Shown piece by piece: positions 8,107 to 17,158 of a DNA stretch of 64,000 nt; position 1 is the first letter of the stretch, and each line of letters opens with the position of its first letter. The translations under genes were made by a program, and so were the position numbers. This stretch comes from CAYPKG01 sp964411275 (GTDB lineage: Bacteria; Bacillota; Clostridia; Christensenellales; CAG-138). Under the pieces are notes generated by a model. It was given only the letters and a program-made list of their open reading frames with translations. It searched no databases and was not told the origin of the DNA. The stretch spans positions 28,456-92,455 of the forward strand of contig CAYPKG010000005.1 of assembly GCA_964411275.1 (NCBI GenBank), read 5' to 3'.

Positions 8107-8139
8107 GGCGGCAGAACGTCCGCGTCCCGTCCTGCCGCC
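8107..8139 (-). other. Intercistronic hairpin between DUF3604 and permease genes
   Basis: GGCGGCAG (8107-8114) pairs perfectly with CTGCCGCC (8132-8139). There is no T-run, so it is more likely an mRNA stabilising or attenuating structure than a terminator. Confidence 0.4.
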
Positions 8140-8168
8140 CTGCGTGCCCGGAATGCCGCCGCGTCCCG

Positions 8169-10373
8169 TTACTTTTGTATAGAGACGAATACCGGCGAGG
8201 AAAAGGCCATCTGCCCATTATCCTGCACCGCTTTGATCCAATACGCGCCCTCGGTAATGCCTGCATCCTCTTCCTCCCAGGAAATTGTGAGCTTATTCGG
8301 CACGGCGCTTTCGGGGTGTTGGCCGGCTAGGGACGCCTCCACCTTCAGGTTCACGCCGCCGGCGGGATATACCTCGGGAACGACCGTGAGACCCCTGAGC
8401 GGAATTGACAGGTTCTTCTGTTCGCAGTAGAATTGCAGCACCGCGTCGTCCGGGCAATCCAGTTCCAAAATCAACCCGTCGTAATCCCCGGAGGTAGAGG
8501 ACTTGAAAGATACCTGCTGGTTGGAGCGATAGGTTATGCCCTGCTGGAATGTGTCGAAGGCCACCTCCTCCACATTGAGGATCCTGCCCTTGTCAAGGAA
8601 CACATGCCCGTCCCACACGGTAAGCTTTTTGCGGCCGATGGAACGCACGCCAGACCAGAGTATCTTCACCCGTTTCGTAACTTCCGGAGTCGTGGGCAGA
8701 TAATTGTAGTGCGTATGTACCAGTTGAGCGCCCCGATAGATCTCAACATGGTCAATGGGGGTCTGCCCGATGACCGACACGTCCACCCGCGGCATGACGG
8801 CGCTTACGATCTCCTCGCCCATCATTGCCCCGTTTACCCGGACGTCCAGTATCATGCGGTTGAACGTGACCGCGTAGCAGCGCCGGGCGTTCAGCGCCTC
8901 CCAGATAGCCTCCTTTGTCAGCTCCTTTGCGAACACGGCGACCAAACCGCTCTTGGTATCGAAGTTATTGGCCTCCTGGCCGGTATTCTGCAGGGGATAG
9001 GACAATCCGGGGCGGCAGGTATGATCGTCCCCGGAGGCTACGAAACCCACTTTAAGCCCACGCTTCATGGCATCCATGGCAAACCACTCAAAGGTACCGT
9101 GATGCGAATGGATCTCGATATTGCGGATGAAATCCGGATCATAGTAATCCAAATTCGCCGGCCTGCCCCCGATATGCGGGATGATCATCACGTCCTTGCG
9201 ATTGCGGTACGTATCGAAGACCTTGTTCAGGGGATATCTGTCGCAGCGCTGATCCTCGCTGAACAGCTCGTCTACCGTCCAGTGCGAGGAGGGATAAAAG
9301 CGCTCTGAATCCCCCAGGAACCATACGTTGTGGTCGCCGCCGCCCCGATAATTGCCCGACCATTCATACCCCAGATATACGAGAAATTCGTTTTCCTTGT
9401 TGTACTCCTTTGTTTTGGCCCGGACGATATCCCATTTATCCATACCGAACTCAAAATCGTTGCCCTGCCAGCCGGTAAAGTCAAGCGCGCCTGGCCCTTT
9501 GGCAAAGCTATAATACTCATCGAGGGAACCCGTCCCTACCGTGAGGTCCGTCTGGCCGTGCATATCGCCCCAGAATATCTTGTATTCCCCGTCGCTCTCG
9601 CGGCACACGAGGGGGTTGGATATGCAACTGAGGCCAGCATCGGTGCATTCGGCATGGAAGCTGTATTCTCCCGGCTGATGGACCGTGTTGCCCGAGATCT
9701 TAAGGCAGCCGCCGTCCTCGGGGGTAAAAGCGGCTTTTTGTACAAGCTCCGCTCCGTCGGGCGCGGTCACGCGAATACGCCCGGCGAAGTCGTTGCAGGG
9801 ATTCCCCCATTCGTCCAACACGCGAAGGGTATACTGGAAGGGCTTCCCAGGCTCCACGTTGGAGGGCACTACCATATTCAGCTCGTTTGGGGGACCGTTC
9901 TTAACCCGCACCTTGATCGCTTGGGGTAATTCCTGAAATTTGGTGATGTTGAAGGGATCCACCAACACCTTGAACTCATGGGCCGTTTCCGCAAAGCTTT
10001 GGGCGCGGATCCCGGGACTGCCCATGGACGTATTGCCCATTACCACATCGATCGTATCCCCTGGACCCAGGTTGCCATCGCGTACCCGGAGCAGGATGCA
10101 GTTGTGGAAGGGCCGCTGGTGTGCGGAACGGGAGAACTCGATCACTGCCTTGGCGCTGGTGGTAATGGTGGTATAGCCGAAATCCCTGGGGTTTTGGAAC
10201 TGTGGCTGTTCCCAATCGCTTACGGTACGCCAGGCAATGCGTATGCCTCCGTTTTCATCGATGCCATATTCGCCTGCCGTGTAGCGTATGGCCACGGTGG
10301 TGGGAAGGGACGCCGTTACTTCCTTTGCGGACATCAACTCCACTTTGCCAAGAAACTCGCTGCTTTTTTGCAT
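8169..10373 (-). CDS. DUF3604-domain putative metallohydrolase
   Basis: 734 aa. Residues 1-260 are beta-rich and Ig-like. A DUF3604/PHP-like catalytic core then begins with FWGDMHGQTD (267-276), followed by HIGGRPAN and EIHSHHGTFEW (middle) and VASGDDHTCRPG. These Asp/His motifs fit a metal-dependent hydrolase of the PHP superfamily. No signal peptide is seen, so the enzyme is probably cytoplasmic. AGGAGG precedes the ATG. The gene is first in a leftward unit with the permease and is divergent from an HTH regulator at 10519, suggesting an inducible uptake-and-hydrolysis cassette. The true substrate of most DUF3604 proteins is unknown. Confidence 0.8.
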   Translation of the reverse strand: MQKSSEFLGKVELMSAKEVTASLPTTVAIRYTAGEYGIDENGGIRIAWRTVSDWEQPQFQNPRDFGYTTITTSAKAVIEFSRSAHQRPFHNCILLRVRDGNLGPGDTIDVVMGNTSMGSPGIRAQSFAETAHEFKVLVDPFNITKFQELPQAIKVRVKNGPPNELNMVVPSNVEPGKPFQYTLRVLDEWGNPCNDFAGRIRVTAPDGAELVQKAAFTPEDGGCLKISGNTVHQPGEYSFHAECTDAGLSCISNPLVCRESDGEYKIFWGDMHGQTDLTVGTGSLDEYYSFAKGPGALDFTGWQGNDFEFGMDKWDIVRAKTKEYNKENEFLVYLGYEWSGNYRGGGDHNVWFLGDSERFYPSSHWTVDELFSEDQRCDRYPLNKVFDTYRNRKDVMIIPHIGGRPANLDYYDPDFIRNIEIHSHHGTFEWFAMDAMKRGLKVGFVASGDDHTCRPGLSYPLQNTGQEANNFDTKSGLVAVFAKELTKEAIWEALNARRCYAVTFNRMILDVRVNGAMMGEEIVSAVMPRVDVSVIGQTPIDHVEIYRGAQLVHTHYNYLPTTPEVTKRVKILWSGVRSIGRKKLTVWDGHVFLDKGRILNVEEVAFDTFQQGITYRSNQQVSFKSSTSGDYDGLILELDCPDDAVLQFYCEQKNLSIPLRGLTVVPEVYPAGGVNLKVEASLAGQHPESAVPNKLTISWEEEDAGITEGAYWIKAVQDNGQMAFSSPVFVSIQK

Positions 10374-10394
10374 GATTATCCTCCTGCTTTTCTC

Positions 10395-10464
10395 ATTGAT
10401 CAGACCTTGTGAATTGTGTAAAACCGAAACAGATCAATACATTTGCATCATTATATGGTATAAT
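10395..10464. promoter_or_regulatory. Divergent promoter region with shared -10 dyad and distal inverted repeat
   Basis: ATTATA-TGG-TATAAT (10450-10464) is a perfect 6-bp dyad that serves as a -10 box on both strands, an extended one (TGG) for the rightward regulator. ATTGATC (10395-10401) and GATCAAT (10432-10438) form an inverted repeat in the leftward leader and are a candidate operator. Confidence 0.55.
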
Positions 10465-10518
10465 AATCGCGCCGAATACGGTCTTTAATTCGTCCGTAAT
10501 TGACAGGGAGGAATGGCT

Positions 10519-11871
10519 GTGCGCTTATTTATACTGGGGCATGCCTATACGTCCGAGCCCATACATCGCTTTATACTGAAAAACCATCCCGACATCGTAT
10601 GCGAGATCGATTCCTTTCAGGTTTCCCGGCTGGATAAGATGCAAGCGTTGCTTCAGCAGGCGGACAAGGAGTTCGACGGAGTCCTGTTCTCGGGAAGGAC
10701 GTCCTACGATATCATGCTTTCGCGAATGACACCGCATATCCCCTGGGTTGTGGTCCTGCGCCGGGAGAGGCAGCTTCTTAGCGCGCTGCTTGAGGCCTCC
10801 GCCACGAGACGTTACGACATCCAAAAGGTGAGCGTGGACGCCTTTTCTCTCGCGCCTTTCGAGCCCGATATCATGGAACGCGTGTACAAGCGCATCGGCA
10901 TGAAGATACACAATGTACATATATACTACGTAGACCATCGCCCCGCCGACAAAGACCCATTTGTGACGTTACTCGAAGAGCACAGCAGGCTGTACGAAGC
11001 GGGGACCGTGAATTTTTGCCTCACCAGCGTTTCCCCGGTGTATGAGGAATTGCAGCGAAGGGGCATCCCGGCGCTACGAATACGTTTTGATGAAATCGAT
11101 ATCGAAACAGCGATCACGGAATTCCGGTTGAAGCATTTACAGCTTACGCTGGATCAGACGGAAATCGGCATAGCGATGATAGAGCTTTATGAGCCCGGTG
11201 AAGAGTTTGGCGGGACATACCGGCAGCGTGCTGCGCTGCGCGGGAAGTTGGAGCTGACGGATGAGCTGCTCGCCCTGAGCAATCGACTTCAGGGTGCCTT
11301 CATCGAGCTGGGCGGAGATAAGTTCTGTTTGCTTATTCAGCATCCGGCCCACCCCAAGCGGGACAAGGACGAACTGCTTTACGACCGGCTGCCGCAGTTG
11401 CTGCGGTACGCCTCCCAAAGAAACGTGGGCATCAATATCGGTTTGAGCTACCATTCCAATCTCAACATCTGCCGCCAGCATGCCCTGAAGGCGCTGGGAG
11501 CCGCCCGGTACGCCGAGGGCAGCGCCGCGTTCTTTTGCGATTATGACGGAAATTGCCACGGCCCTCTGCGGTCGGCAACCGTATCCTGGGAAAGCCAGCG
11601 GACGAATTCCTACCAGGACGGGTTGGCGTCTCAGATCGCCCAAAGAACCGGGCTTCCGACCAACACCATAGAGCGGTTGCTGCAAATTAAATACATCAAA
11701 AAGAACGGCGAGTTTACCTCTCACGATTGCGCTAAGCTGTTGGGCATCTCCCATCGAAACGCGAACCGTATCCTGCTGGTGCTGGAGGACAAGCGCGTGA
11801 TAGAAATTGTGGGCAAGCGGACGTACCCTGGCGGCGGAAGGCCGCTTAGGGTCTTTCGGATCAAAGATTAG
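10519..11871 (+). CDS. HTH transcriptional regulator with degenerate GGDEF-like domain
   Basis: 450 aa from GTG 10519, which has GGGAGG 7 nt upstream; an ATG at 10513 is only 1 nt from that site. Three parts can be seen: an N-terminal receptor-like domain (about 1-200, PrpR-like or periplasmic-binding-like in flavour); a middle segment with IELGGDKFCLL at about 265-275, a GGDEF-like loop that has lost the catalytic EF acid pair; and a C-terminal winged HTH (SHDCAKLLGISHRNANRIL) plus a basic end. A cyclase activity is unlikely. The domain more probably senses a ligand. It is transcribed divergently from the DUF3604/permease genes, so I infer that it regulates them. Confidence 0.65.
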   Translation: MRLFILGHAYTSEPIHRFILKNHPDIVCEIDSFQVSRLDKMQALLQQADKEFDGVLFSGRTSYDIMLSRMTPHIPWVVVLRRERQLLSALLEASATRRYDIQKVSVDAFSLAPFEPDIMERVYKRIGMKIHNVHIYYVDHRPADKDPFVTLLEEHSRLYEAGTVNFCLTSVSPVYEELQRRGIPALRIRFDEIDIETAITEFRLKHLQLTLDQTEIGIAMIELYEPGEEFGGTYRQRAALRGKLELTDELLALSNRLQGAFIELGGDKFCLLIQHPAHPKRDKDELLYDRLPQLLRYASQRNVGINIGLSYHSNLNICRQHALKALGAARYAEGSAAFFCDYDGNCHGPLRSATVSWESQRTNSYQDGLASQIAQRTGLPTNTIERLLQIKYIKKNGEFTSHDCAKLLGISHRNANRILLVLEDKRVIEIVGKRTYPGGGRPLRVFRIKD

Positions 11872-11876
11872 AGCTC

Positions 11877-11902
11877 GTGGTAGATTTCCATGAATCTACC
11901 AC
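11877..11902 (+). terminator. Hairpin after the HTH regulator
   Basis: GTGGTAGATT (11877-11886) pairs perfectly with AATCTACCAC (11893-11902) across a 6-nt loop, immediately after the stop codon. There is no strong T-run, so termination is likely but not certain. Confidence 0.5.
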
Positions 11903-12240
11903 CAACCGCCCTATTGCGGCAATTCCGTTTCGCCTTGTCATTGTAATATAAACCCTATGGGGCGGCGGAGCAGGACGTCGAAATATATCTGGATTTTTTT
12001 CTACTTCTAAATTGTTTGACAAAGTTGGATCGATGATGGGAGTCCTTCGTCTCACATCGGCATACTTGCTTGGGCATCGCCCTGCGCAATTCGCCTGTTC
12101 GCCGAAGCCGGCCGCTAAAACCGCTCCATACCCCCAGGGCACAACTTATGTCGCCTGACGGCGACATATTAAGGACGCTGGAGCGGTTTTGCCTCACATA
12201 CGTTCGGACGCGGCTCCGACTCCCACCATTAGGCCAAAGC
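11903..12240. other. Structured intergenic region, no gene
   Basis: A large stem-loop is visible: AAAACCGCTCCA (near 12117-12128) pairs with TGGAGCGGTTTT (near 12179-12190), enclosing an inner hairpin ATGTCGCC-TGAC-GGCGACAT (near 12149-12168). Short pieces resembling the 3' half of the neighbouring tRNA-Thr (TGATGGGAGTC) occur near 12031-12041. Short open frames here have no recognisable similarity and are not called. Confidence 0.45.
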
Positions 12241-12270
12241 AAAAAAGCCACCCTTTGGGGTGGTTTTTTT
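12241..12270 (-). terminator. Intrinsic terminator of tRNA-Thr
   Basis: On the minus strand CCACCC-CAAA-GGGTGG is followed by CTTTTTT, a few bases after the tRNA CCA end. Confidence 0.8.
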
Positions 12271-12274
12271 GCTT

Positions 12275-12351
12275 TGGAGCTGGTGATGGGAGTCGGACCC
12301 ATGAACCTCGTCATTACCAATGACGCGCTCTACCAACTGAGCTACACCAGC
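12275..12351 (-). tRNA. tRNA-Thr (anticodon GGT)
   Basis: A full cloverleaf on the minus strand. The acceptor GCTGGTG/CACCAGC, a D-arm with AGCTCAGTTGGTAGAGC, an anticodon stem CGTCA/TGACG with loop TTGGTAA (anticodon GGT) and a T-arm GGTCCGACTCC are all present. Discriminator T and an encoded CCA end at 12275. A promoter lies upstream: TTGCCA (12400-12395), 17-nt spacer, TATAAT (12377-12372). Confidence 0.95.
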
Positions 12352-12371
12352 ACGTCCAGCACAACACTCAC

Positions 12372-12400
12372 ATTATAGCGAATGAACAAAGGCTTGGCAA
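12372..12400 (-). promoter_or_regulatory. Promoter of tRNA-Thr
   Basis: Minus strand TTGCCA, 17 nt, TATAAT. Transcription would start about 13-15 nt before the mature tRNA end. Confidence 0.7.
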
Positions 12401-12465
12401 GTACTTTTTTGAATTTATGGATAAGATGTCGATATCTCAGAGGGCGCTGCCCCTGGGCCCCGGAC

Positions 12466-12495
12466 TTGCTTTGTGAGAGCCAATAGGGGTATAAT
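12466..12495 (+). promoter_or_regulatory. Probable promoter of ftsK/spoIIIE
   Basis: TTGCTT 12466-12471, 18-nt spacer, TATAAT 12490-12495, about 30 nt before the coding start. Confidence 0.55.
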
Positions 12496-12524
12496 AAATT
12501 GAATTATTATGCGAGGTGCAAATA

Positions 12525-15245
12525 TTGGCAACAAGGTCAAATGCGGCAAAGAAGCGGGCGCAGGCCCAACAGACCCACCGGGAAATCGGCGGCGTGGGGC
12601 TGCTGGCGCTGGGAATATTTTTAGGGGTATGCCTGTACTCCGGCGCGGTGGGCCTGGTGGGAGAGGCTGTTACCGGCGTATTGTTCGGGCTTACGGGCTT
12701 GTTTGCGTATGCCGCGCCTGTGGCGCTGTGCGCTGCAGGCATCCTGCTCATCGCCTGCGCCGCAAGAACCCCCAGAAGGGGCCGCACGGCGCTGATATTG
12801 CTCGGGGTCGTCCTGGCGTTGACGCTGTTGCAGGTCATCGCGAAGCCCCTTCTTGGCACAGCGGAGTATCTTCCTTATATTCAAGGCGCTTTCATCAACG
12901 GGCGTGTGGATCACAACGGCGGTGGCGCCCTGGGCGCTATTTTGTGCTATCCGCTGCTGCTCTTAACCGGCGAGGCAGGCGCGTATATATTCCTCATCGC
13001 CGGGCTGCTCATCATCATATTGCTGGTGACAAGCCTGTCGCTGCGCAAAACTGGCCAGCAGGCCGCACAGGCCGCGCAGAAGGTCAAAACACAGATCCAG
13101 TACGCTTCCGAGCGGCATGCTGCTAGGAAACAGGAACTGTATACCGAAAGCCTGGAGGAGCAGGCGGTTCTCAACAGGCCCGCTCCCCGGCCCGCCGCCA
13201 GGGTGAAAAAGGAGCGGGGCAAAACGCCCATCATGCGCCCCGACAGGCCGGATGTGGAGTTCATTCCCCAGTCAGGCGCCATCGAAAAGCGTAAGCCGCG
13301 TTCCCTAAAAAAAGAGCCGGTGGGCGAGGCCTTAATGGAATCCGATTTCGGCTATGAGCCGCTTGTGGAGGAGCCCGCCTTTATGGACGTCCTCGGCTAT
13401 GATCCTGTGGAGCCCGTCATGGAACCCATGCTGGAGCCGCCGGGAAACCTCCGCAGACCCAAACCCTTTCTGCCGCAGCAGGAGCAATCCCCGGCCTTTG
13501 CCCCCCGCGCTGCCCGTGCCGGGGCGGTCGAAGCGGCCCCGGGCCTTGCGGTTGAGCCTGTGGAGGAGCTGCCGGACTGGGATCCGGGCGAGCCGCTCCC
13601 CTACGTGCCGCCGTCCTTCAGCCTGTTAAACGCCTCCCGGGTAAGCTATGCCCGGAGCACCGGGGAGTCCCCGGAGGTGGTCGGGCAGCTGCTGGTTGAA
13701 ACGCTGCAGAATTTCAATGTTTTAGCGAAACTGGTCAACATCAGCGTAGGCCCGGTGATCACCCGGTTCGAGCTGCAGCCCGCCCCCGGCGTGCGGGTGA
13801 ATAAAATCACCGCGTTAAGCGACGATATCGCCCTGGCGCTGGCGGCCCCCCGGGTGCGCATTGAGGCTCCTATCCCTGGAAAGGCGGCGGTGGGCATCGA
13901 GGTGCCCAACAAGGACATCGCTACGGTGGTGCTGCGGGATATCGTGGAAAGCCGGGAGTTTTCCGCCGCCAAATCCCCCATTACAATGGCGCTGGGCAAG
14001 GACATTGCGGGGAATATCGTGGTGGCGGACCTTGGGAAAATGCCGCACCTTTTGATTGCGGGGGCTACGGGCTCCGGCAAATCGGTGTGTATCAACGACA
14101 TCATCATTTCCCTGATCTATAAATCCTCTCCGGAGGAGCTCCAGCTGATACTGGTGGACCCCAAGGTGGTGGAGCTCAGCGTCTTCGGCAATCTACCCCA
14201 TTTACGGCTGCCTGTGGTAACGGACCCGAAAAAGGCGGCAGGGGCCCTGTGCGGTGCGGTCAAGGAAATGACAGACCGGTACCGCAAGTTTGCGGCGCTG
14301 GGGGCAAGGGACCTCGCGCGCTATAATGAGTTGCAGGAAAATCCCAGGGAGCGCCTGCCCAAACTGGTGATCATCATCGACGAGCTGGCGGACCTTATGA
14401 TGGTAGCCCCGGACACGGTGGAGGACAGCATCTGCCGCATCGCGCAGCTGGGCCGCGCCTGCGGCATCCATCTGATCGTGGCAACCCAGCGGCCCAGCGC
14501 GGATATCATCACGGGGCTTATCAAGGCGAACATACCCTCGCGAATTGCCTTTGCGGTATCCTCGGCGGTGGACAGCCGGATTATATTGGACGTGGCAGGT
14601 GCTGAAAAGCTGCTGGGCCGGGGGGACATGCTGTTCCATCCCAACGGTGCGGGAAAACCCCAGCGCTGTCAGGGCGCGTTCGTGTCGGACGAAGAGGTGG
14701 AGCGGGTGGTGCGCCACTTCGAAAACCAGCAGATGACTCCCAATTTTGATGAAACGATGATTGAGGATATTGAAACGGGCCTGTCCAGTCCCGCCCAGGG
14801 CAACGGCAAGCAGGAGGACGAACTCTTGAGCGAGGCCGTGCGGGTGGTGCTGGACAGCGGGCAGGCCAGCATATCCATGATCCAGCGGCGGCTTAGGGTG
14901 GGCTATGCCCGTGCCGCGCGGCTGGTGGATATTATGGAGCAGCACGGGTATGTCAGCGGATTTGATGGCAGCAAGCCAAGAAAGGTGCTGATTTCCCGGG
15001 CTCAGTACGAGCAGACATTTGGCGGCGGCGGCGGCGGGAACACCCCCAGGAGGGAAGCGCCGGAGGAAACCCCGCCGGCGGGTACGCTGCGCGGGACGGC
15101 TGCCGTGGCGAAACCCAGAAACCAGGCTCCGCCCCCACCGCAAAAGACTTTTACCGATTATGATGATGACGATCCGGACGCGCCATGGGCGCGCAAGCCC
15201 GGCGAGCCGCCGCCCTGGGAGGAGGTTCCCTTTGATGAGGAGTAA
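12525..15245 (+). CDS. ftsK: FtsK/SpoIIIE DNA translocase
   Basis: 906 aa from TTG 12525, which has GAGG 8 nt upstream; an in-frame GTG at 12516 overlaps that site. Four N-terminal hydrophobic segments (residues about 20-170) are followed by an acidic/Pro-rich linker (about 200-360) and the alpha-beta motor. The motor carries Walker A GATGSGKSVC and Walker B KLVIIIDELADL. A gamma winged-helix domain (ISMIQRRLRVGYARAARL) and a Gly/Pro/Asp-rich tail end the protein. It is a hexameric pump that moves chromosomes through the division or sporulation septum. Which of the two paralogue roles it plays cannot be told from sequence alone. It overlaps rimO by 11 nt at the head of the rimO-pgsA-cinA-recA cluster. 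Confidence 0.95.
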   Translation: MATRSNAAKKRAQAQQTHREIGGVGLLALGIFLGVCLYSGAVGLVGEAVTGVLFGLTGLFAYAAPVALCAAGILLIACAARTPRRGRTALILLGVVLALTLLQVIAKPLLGTAEYLPYIQGAFINGRVDHNGGGALGAILCYPLLLLTGEAGAYIFLIAGLLIIILLVTSLSLRKTGQQAAQAAQKVKTQIQYASERHAARKQELYTESLEEQAVLNRPAPRPAARVKKERGKTPIMRPDRPDVEFIPQSGAIEKRKPRSLKKEPVGEALMESDFGYEPLVEEPAFMDVLGYDPVEPVMEPMLEPPGNLRRPKPFLPQQEQSPAFAPRAARAGAVEAAPGLAVEPVEELPDWDPGEPLPYVPPSFSLLNASRVSYARSTGESPEVVGQLLVETLQNFNVLAKLVNISVGPVITRFELQPAPGVRVNKITALSDDIALALAAPRVRIEAPIPGKAAVGIEVPNKDIATVVLRDIVESREFSAAKSPITMALGKDIAGNIVVADLGKMPHLLIAGATGSGKSVCINDIIISLIYKSSPEELQLILVDPKVVELSVFGNLPHLRLPVVTDPKKAAGALCGAVKEMTDRYRKFAALGARDLARYNELQENPRERLPKLVIIIDELADLMMVAPDTVEDSICRIAQLGRACGIHLIVATQRPSADIITGLIKANIPSRIAFAVSSAVDSRIILDVAGAEKLLGRGDMLFHPNGAGKPQRCQGAFVSDEEVERVVRHFENQQMTPNFDETMIEDIETGLSSPAQGNGKQEDELLSEAVRVVLDSGQASISMIQRRLRVGYARAARLVDIMEQHGYVSGFDGSKPRKVLISRAQYEQTFGGGGGGNTPRREAPEETPPAGTLRGTAAVAKPRNQAPPPPQKTFTDYDDDDPDAPWARKPGEPPPWEEVPFDEE

Positions 15246-16551
15246 AGCGCGCACCGTGGGGGTCATTTCGCTGGGCTGCTCAAAAAACCAGGTGGACACC
15301 GAGAGGATGTTGGGCATCCTCAAGGCTGCCGGCGGGTATGAGTTTGTGAAAAGCCCGGGATTGGCCGAGGTGTTGATCGTGAATACCTGCGGGTTTATAG
15401 AGCCCGCGAAGCAGGAAAGCATAGACGCCATTTTAGAAATGGCCGAATATAAGAAGAAGGGCCGCTGCCGCGCGCTGGTTGTCACCGGCTGCTTAAGCGA
15501 GCGGTACCGGCAGGAATTACCGCCGGAGCTGCCGGAGGCGGATTTGTTTCTTGGCGTGCGGGAGTATGAAATGCTGCCCGGACGCCTTGCGGCATTTTTT
15601 CAGGAGGATGGGCCGGATCAGGCGTTTTGCGGCGCGCCCCGGATGCTGACCACGCCGCCCTACACAGCATATCTTCGGGTGGGAGACGGGTGCGACAACC
15701 GCTGCGCCTATTGCGCCATCCCCCTTATCCGCGGGCCGCTGTGCAGCGCCACGTTTGAGTCCCTCGTCGCGGAAGCAGAGAGACTTTCGGACATTGGCGT
15801 GACGGAGCTGACGCTCATCGCCCAGGATACCTCTGGCTATGGGCGGGATTTATACGGGAAACCCATGCTGCTGCCGCTGATGGAGCGCATCGCGGACATC
15901 CCGAAGCTCCAGTGGGTAAGGGTTCTCTATACCTATCCGGACACGGTGACCACACAACTGGTGGAGGGGATCTGCCGCAACGGGAAGATCTGCAATTACC
16001 TGGACATCCCCTTACAGCATATCAATGCCGGCATTCTCAAAAGCATGAACCGGCGGGGCACGCCGGAACACATCAGGGCGGTGTTGGACTGGATTAGAGC
16101 AAACGCCCCGGACTTTATGCTGCGCACCACCATGATGGTGGGCTTCCCTGGGGAGACGGAGGAGATGTTCCAGGAACTCCTGGCGTTTCTTCGGGAATAT
16201 CCCTTCGACCGGGTCGGCGCGTTTGCCTTTTCCGCGGAGGAGGGGACGGCTGCGTTCGATATGCCGGGGCAGGTTCCAGAAGAGGTCAAGCAAGCGCGGC
16301 TCCACGCGCTGATGGCCCAGCAGGCTAAAATATCCCGCGAGCGAAACGAAGCCAGGGTGGGCACAAAAACCAAGGTGCTCATTACCGGCAGGCAGGGGGA
16401 TACATTCATCGGACGCTCCTACGCGGAAGCGCCGGAGGTGGACGGCCAGATTATTTTAACAAGCACCAGGGCGCGCCAAATTGGGGACTATGTGATGGCG
16501 CGGCTAATACGGGCGGGGGATTATGACATGATGGGAGAGGTACTCGAATGA
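15235..16551 (+). CDS. rimO: Ribosomal protein S12 methylthiotransferase RimO
   Basis: 438 aa from ATG 15235, inside the end of ftsK, with GGAGG 11 nt upstream. The order is an N-terminal UPF0004 domain (GCSKNQVDTERM, VNTCGFI, VTGCLSERY with its three cluster cysteines), a radical-SAM core with CDNRCAYCAIP (C-x3-C-x2-C), and a C-terminal TRAM domain. It is a radical-SAM enzyme with two [4Fe-4S] clusters that adds a methylthio group to an aspartate of ribosomal protein S12. The GCSKN and VGDGCDN motifs favour RimO over MiaB. Confidence 0.93.
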   Translation: MRSKARTVGVISLGCSKNQVDTERMLGILKAAGGYEFVKSPGLAEVLIVNTCGFIEPAKQESIDAILEMAEYKKKGRCRALVVTGCLSERYRQELPPELPEADLFLGVREYEMLPGRLAAFFQEDGPDQAFCGAPRMLTTPPYTAYLRVGDGCDNRCAYCAIPLIRGPLCSATFESLVAEAERLSDIGVTELTLIAQDTSGYGRDLYGKPMLLPLMERIADIPKLQWVRVLYTYPDTVTTQLVEGICRNGKICNYLDIPLQHINAGILKSMNRRGTPEHIRAVLDWIRANAPDFMLRTTMMVGFPGETEEMFQELLAFLREYPFDRVGAFAFSAEEGTAAFDMPGQVPEEVKQARLHALMAQQAKISRERNEARVGTKTKVLITGRQGDTFIGRSYAEAPEVDGQIILTSTRARQIGDYVMARLIRAGDYDMMGEVLE

Positions 16552-17105
16552 ATTTGCCCAATAAGTTGACGCTTTTGCGCATGGCGCTTACCCCTGTGTT
16601 TGTGGCATGCTTTTATCTGCCCACAAAGCACTGGGCGCTGATCGCCCTCATCGTATTTGTGGGCGCGTATGTGACGGACGTGATCGACGGGCAGTACGCG
16701 AGAAAGCATAATATCGTCACGGACTTCGGCAAGCTGATGGACCCCATTGCCGACAAGGTGCTCACAGCCGCGTCCTTCGTCATGCTCAACAGCTTTGGCC
16801 TCATCAGCCCGATTGTGACAATCGTGGTAGTGGCCCGGGAGCTGGCCATCAGCGGCTTTCGGCTGGTCGCGGCGGGCAGTGGCATCGTCATCGCCGCAAG
16901 CTGGCTTGGAAAAACAAAAACCGTTTCTCAGTTTCTGGGCGCGCTGCTGATACTGATCGCCCAGTACGCCACCACCTGTCTGGGGATAGGGAACTGGATC
17001 ATGGTTCTTGCCCAGGCCGTCATCTGGATATCCGTGTTGTTTACCATTTGGTCCGGCGTGGATTACGTGGTAAAGAACAGCAAAAGCGTGGATTTGTCCA
17101 AATAA
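16548..17105 (+). CDS. pgsA: CDP-diacylglycerol-glycerol-3-phosphate 3-phosphatidyltransferase
   Basis: 185 aa, overlapping rimO by 4 nt (ATGA). The CDP-alcohol phosphotransferase motif DG-x2-AR-x8-G-x3-D-x3-D is intact: DGQYARKHN through GKLMDPIADK at about residues 45-67. About five hydrophobic segments place it in the membrane. It makes phosphatidylglycerophosphate, the precursor of phosphatidylglycerol and cardiolipin. The position between rimO and cinA is typical of Firmicutes. Confidence 0.95.
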   Translation: MNLPNKLTLLRMALTPVFVACFYLPTKHWALIALIVFVGAYVTDVIDGQYARKHNIVTDFGKLMDPIADKVLTAASFVMLNSFGLISPIVTIVVVARELAISGFRLVAAGSGIVIAASWLGKTKTVSQFLGALLILIAQYATTCLGIGNWIMVLAQAVIWISVLFTIWSGVDYVVKNSKSVDLSK

Positions 17106-17158
17106 AAATGGTATTGTGGGCAAACTGATGACGACGTAATGTTTTAAGGAGAAGGTTC

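Noticed and set aside
12031..12041. attachment-site duplication of tRNA-Thr
   Set aside because: Only 11 nt are shared with the tRNA 3' half and no integrase lies between, so chance or a small scar is as likely.
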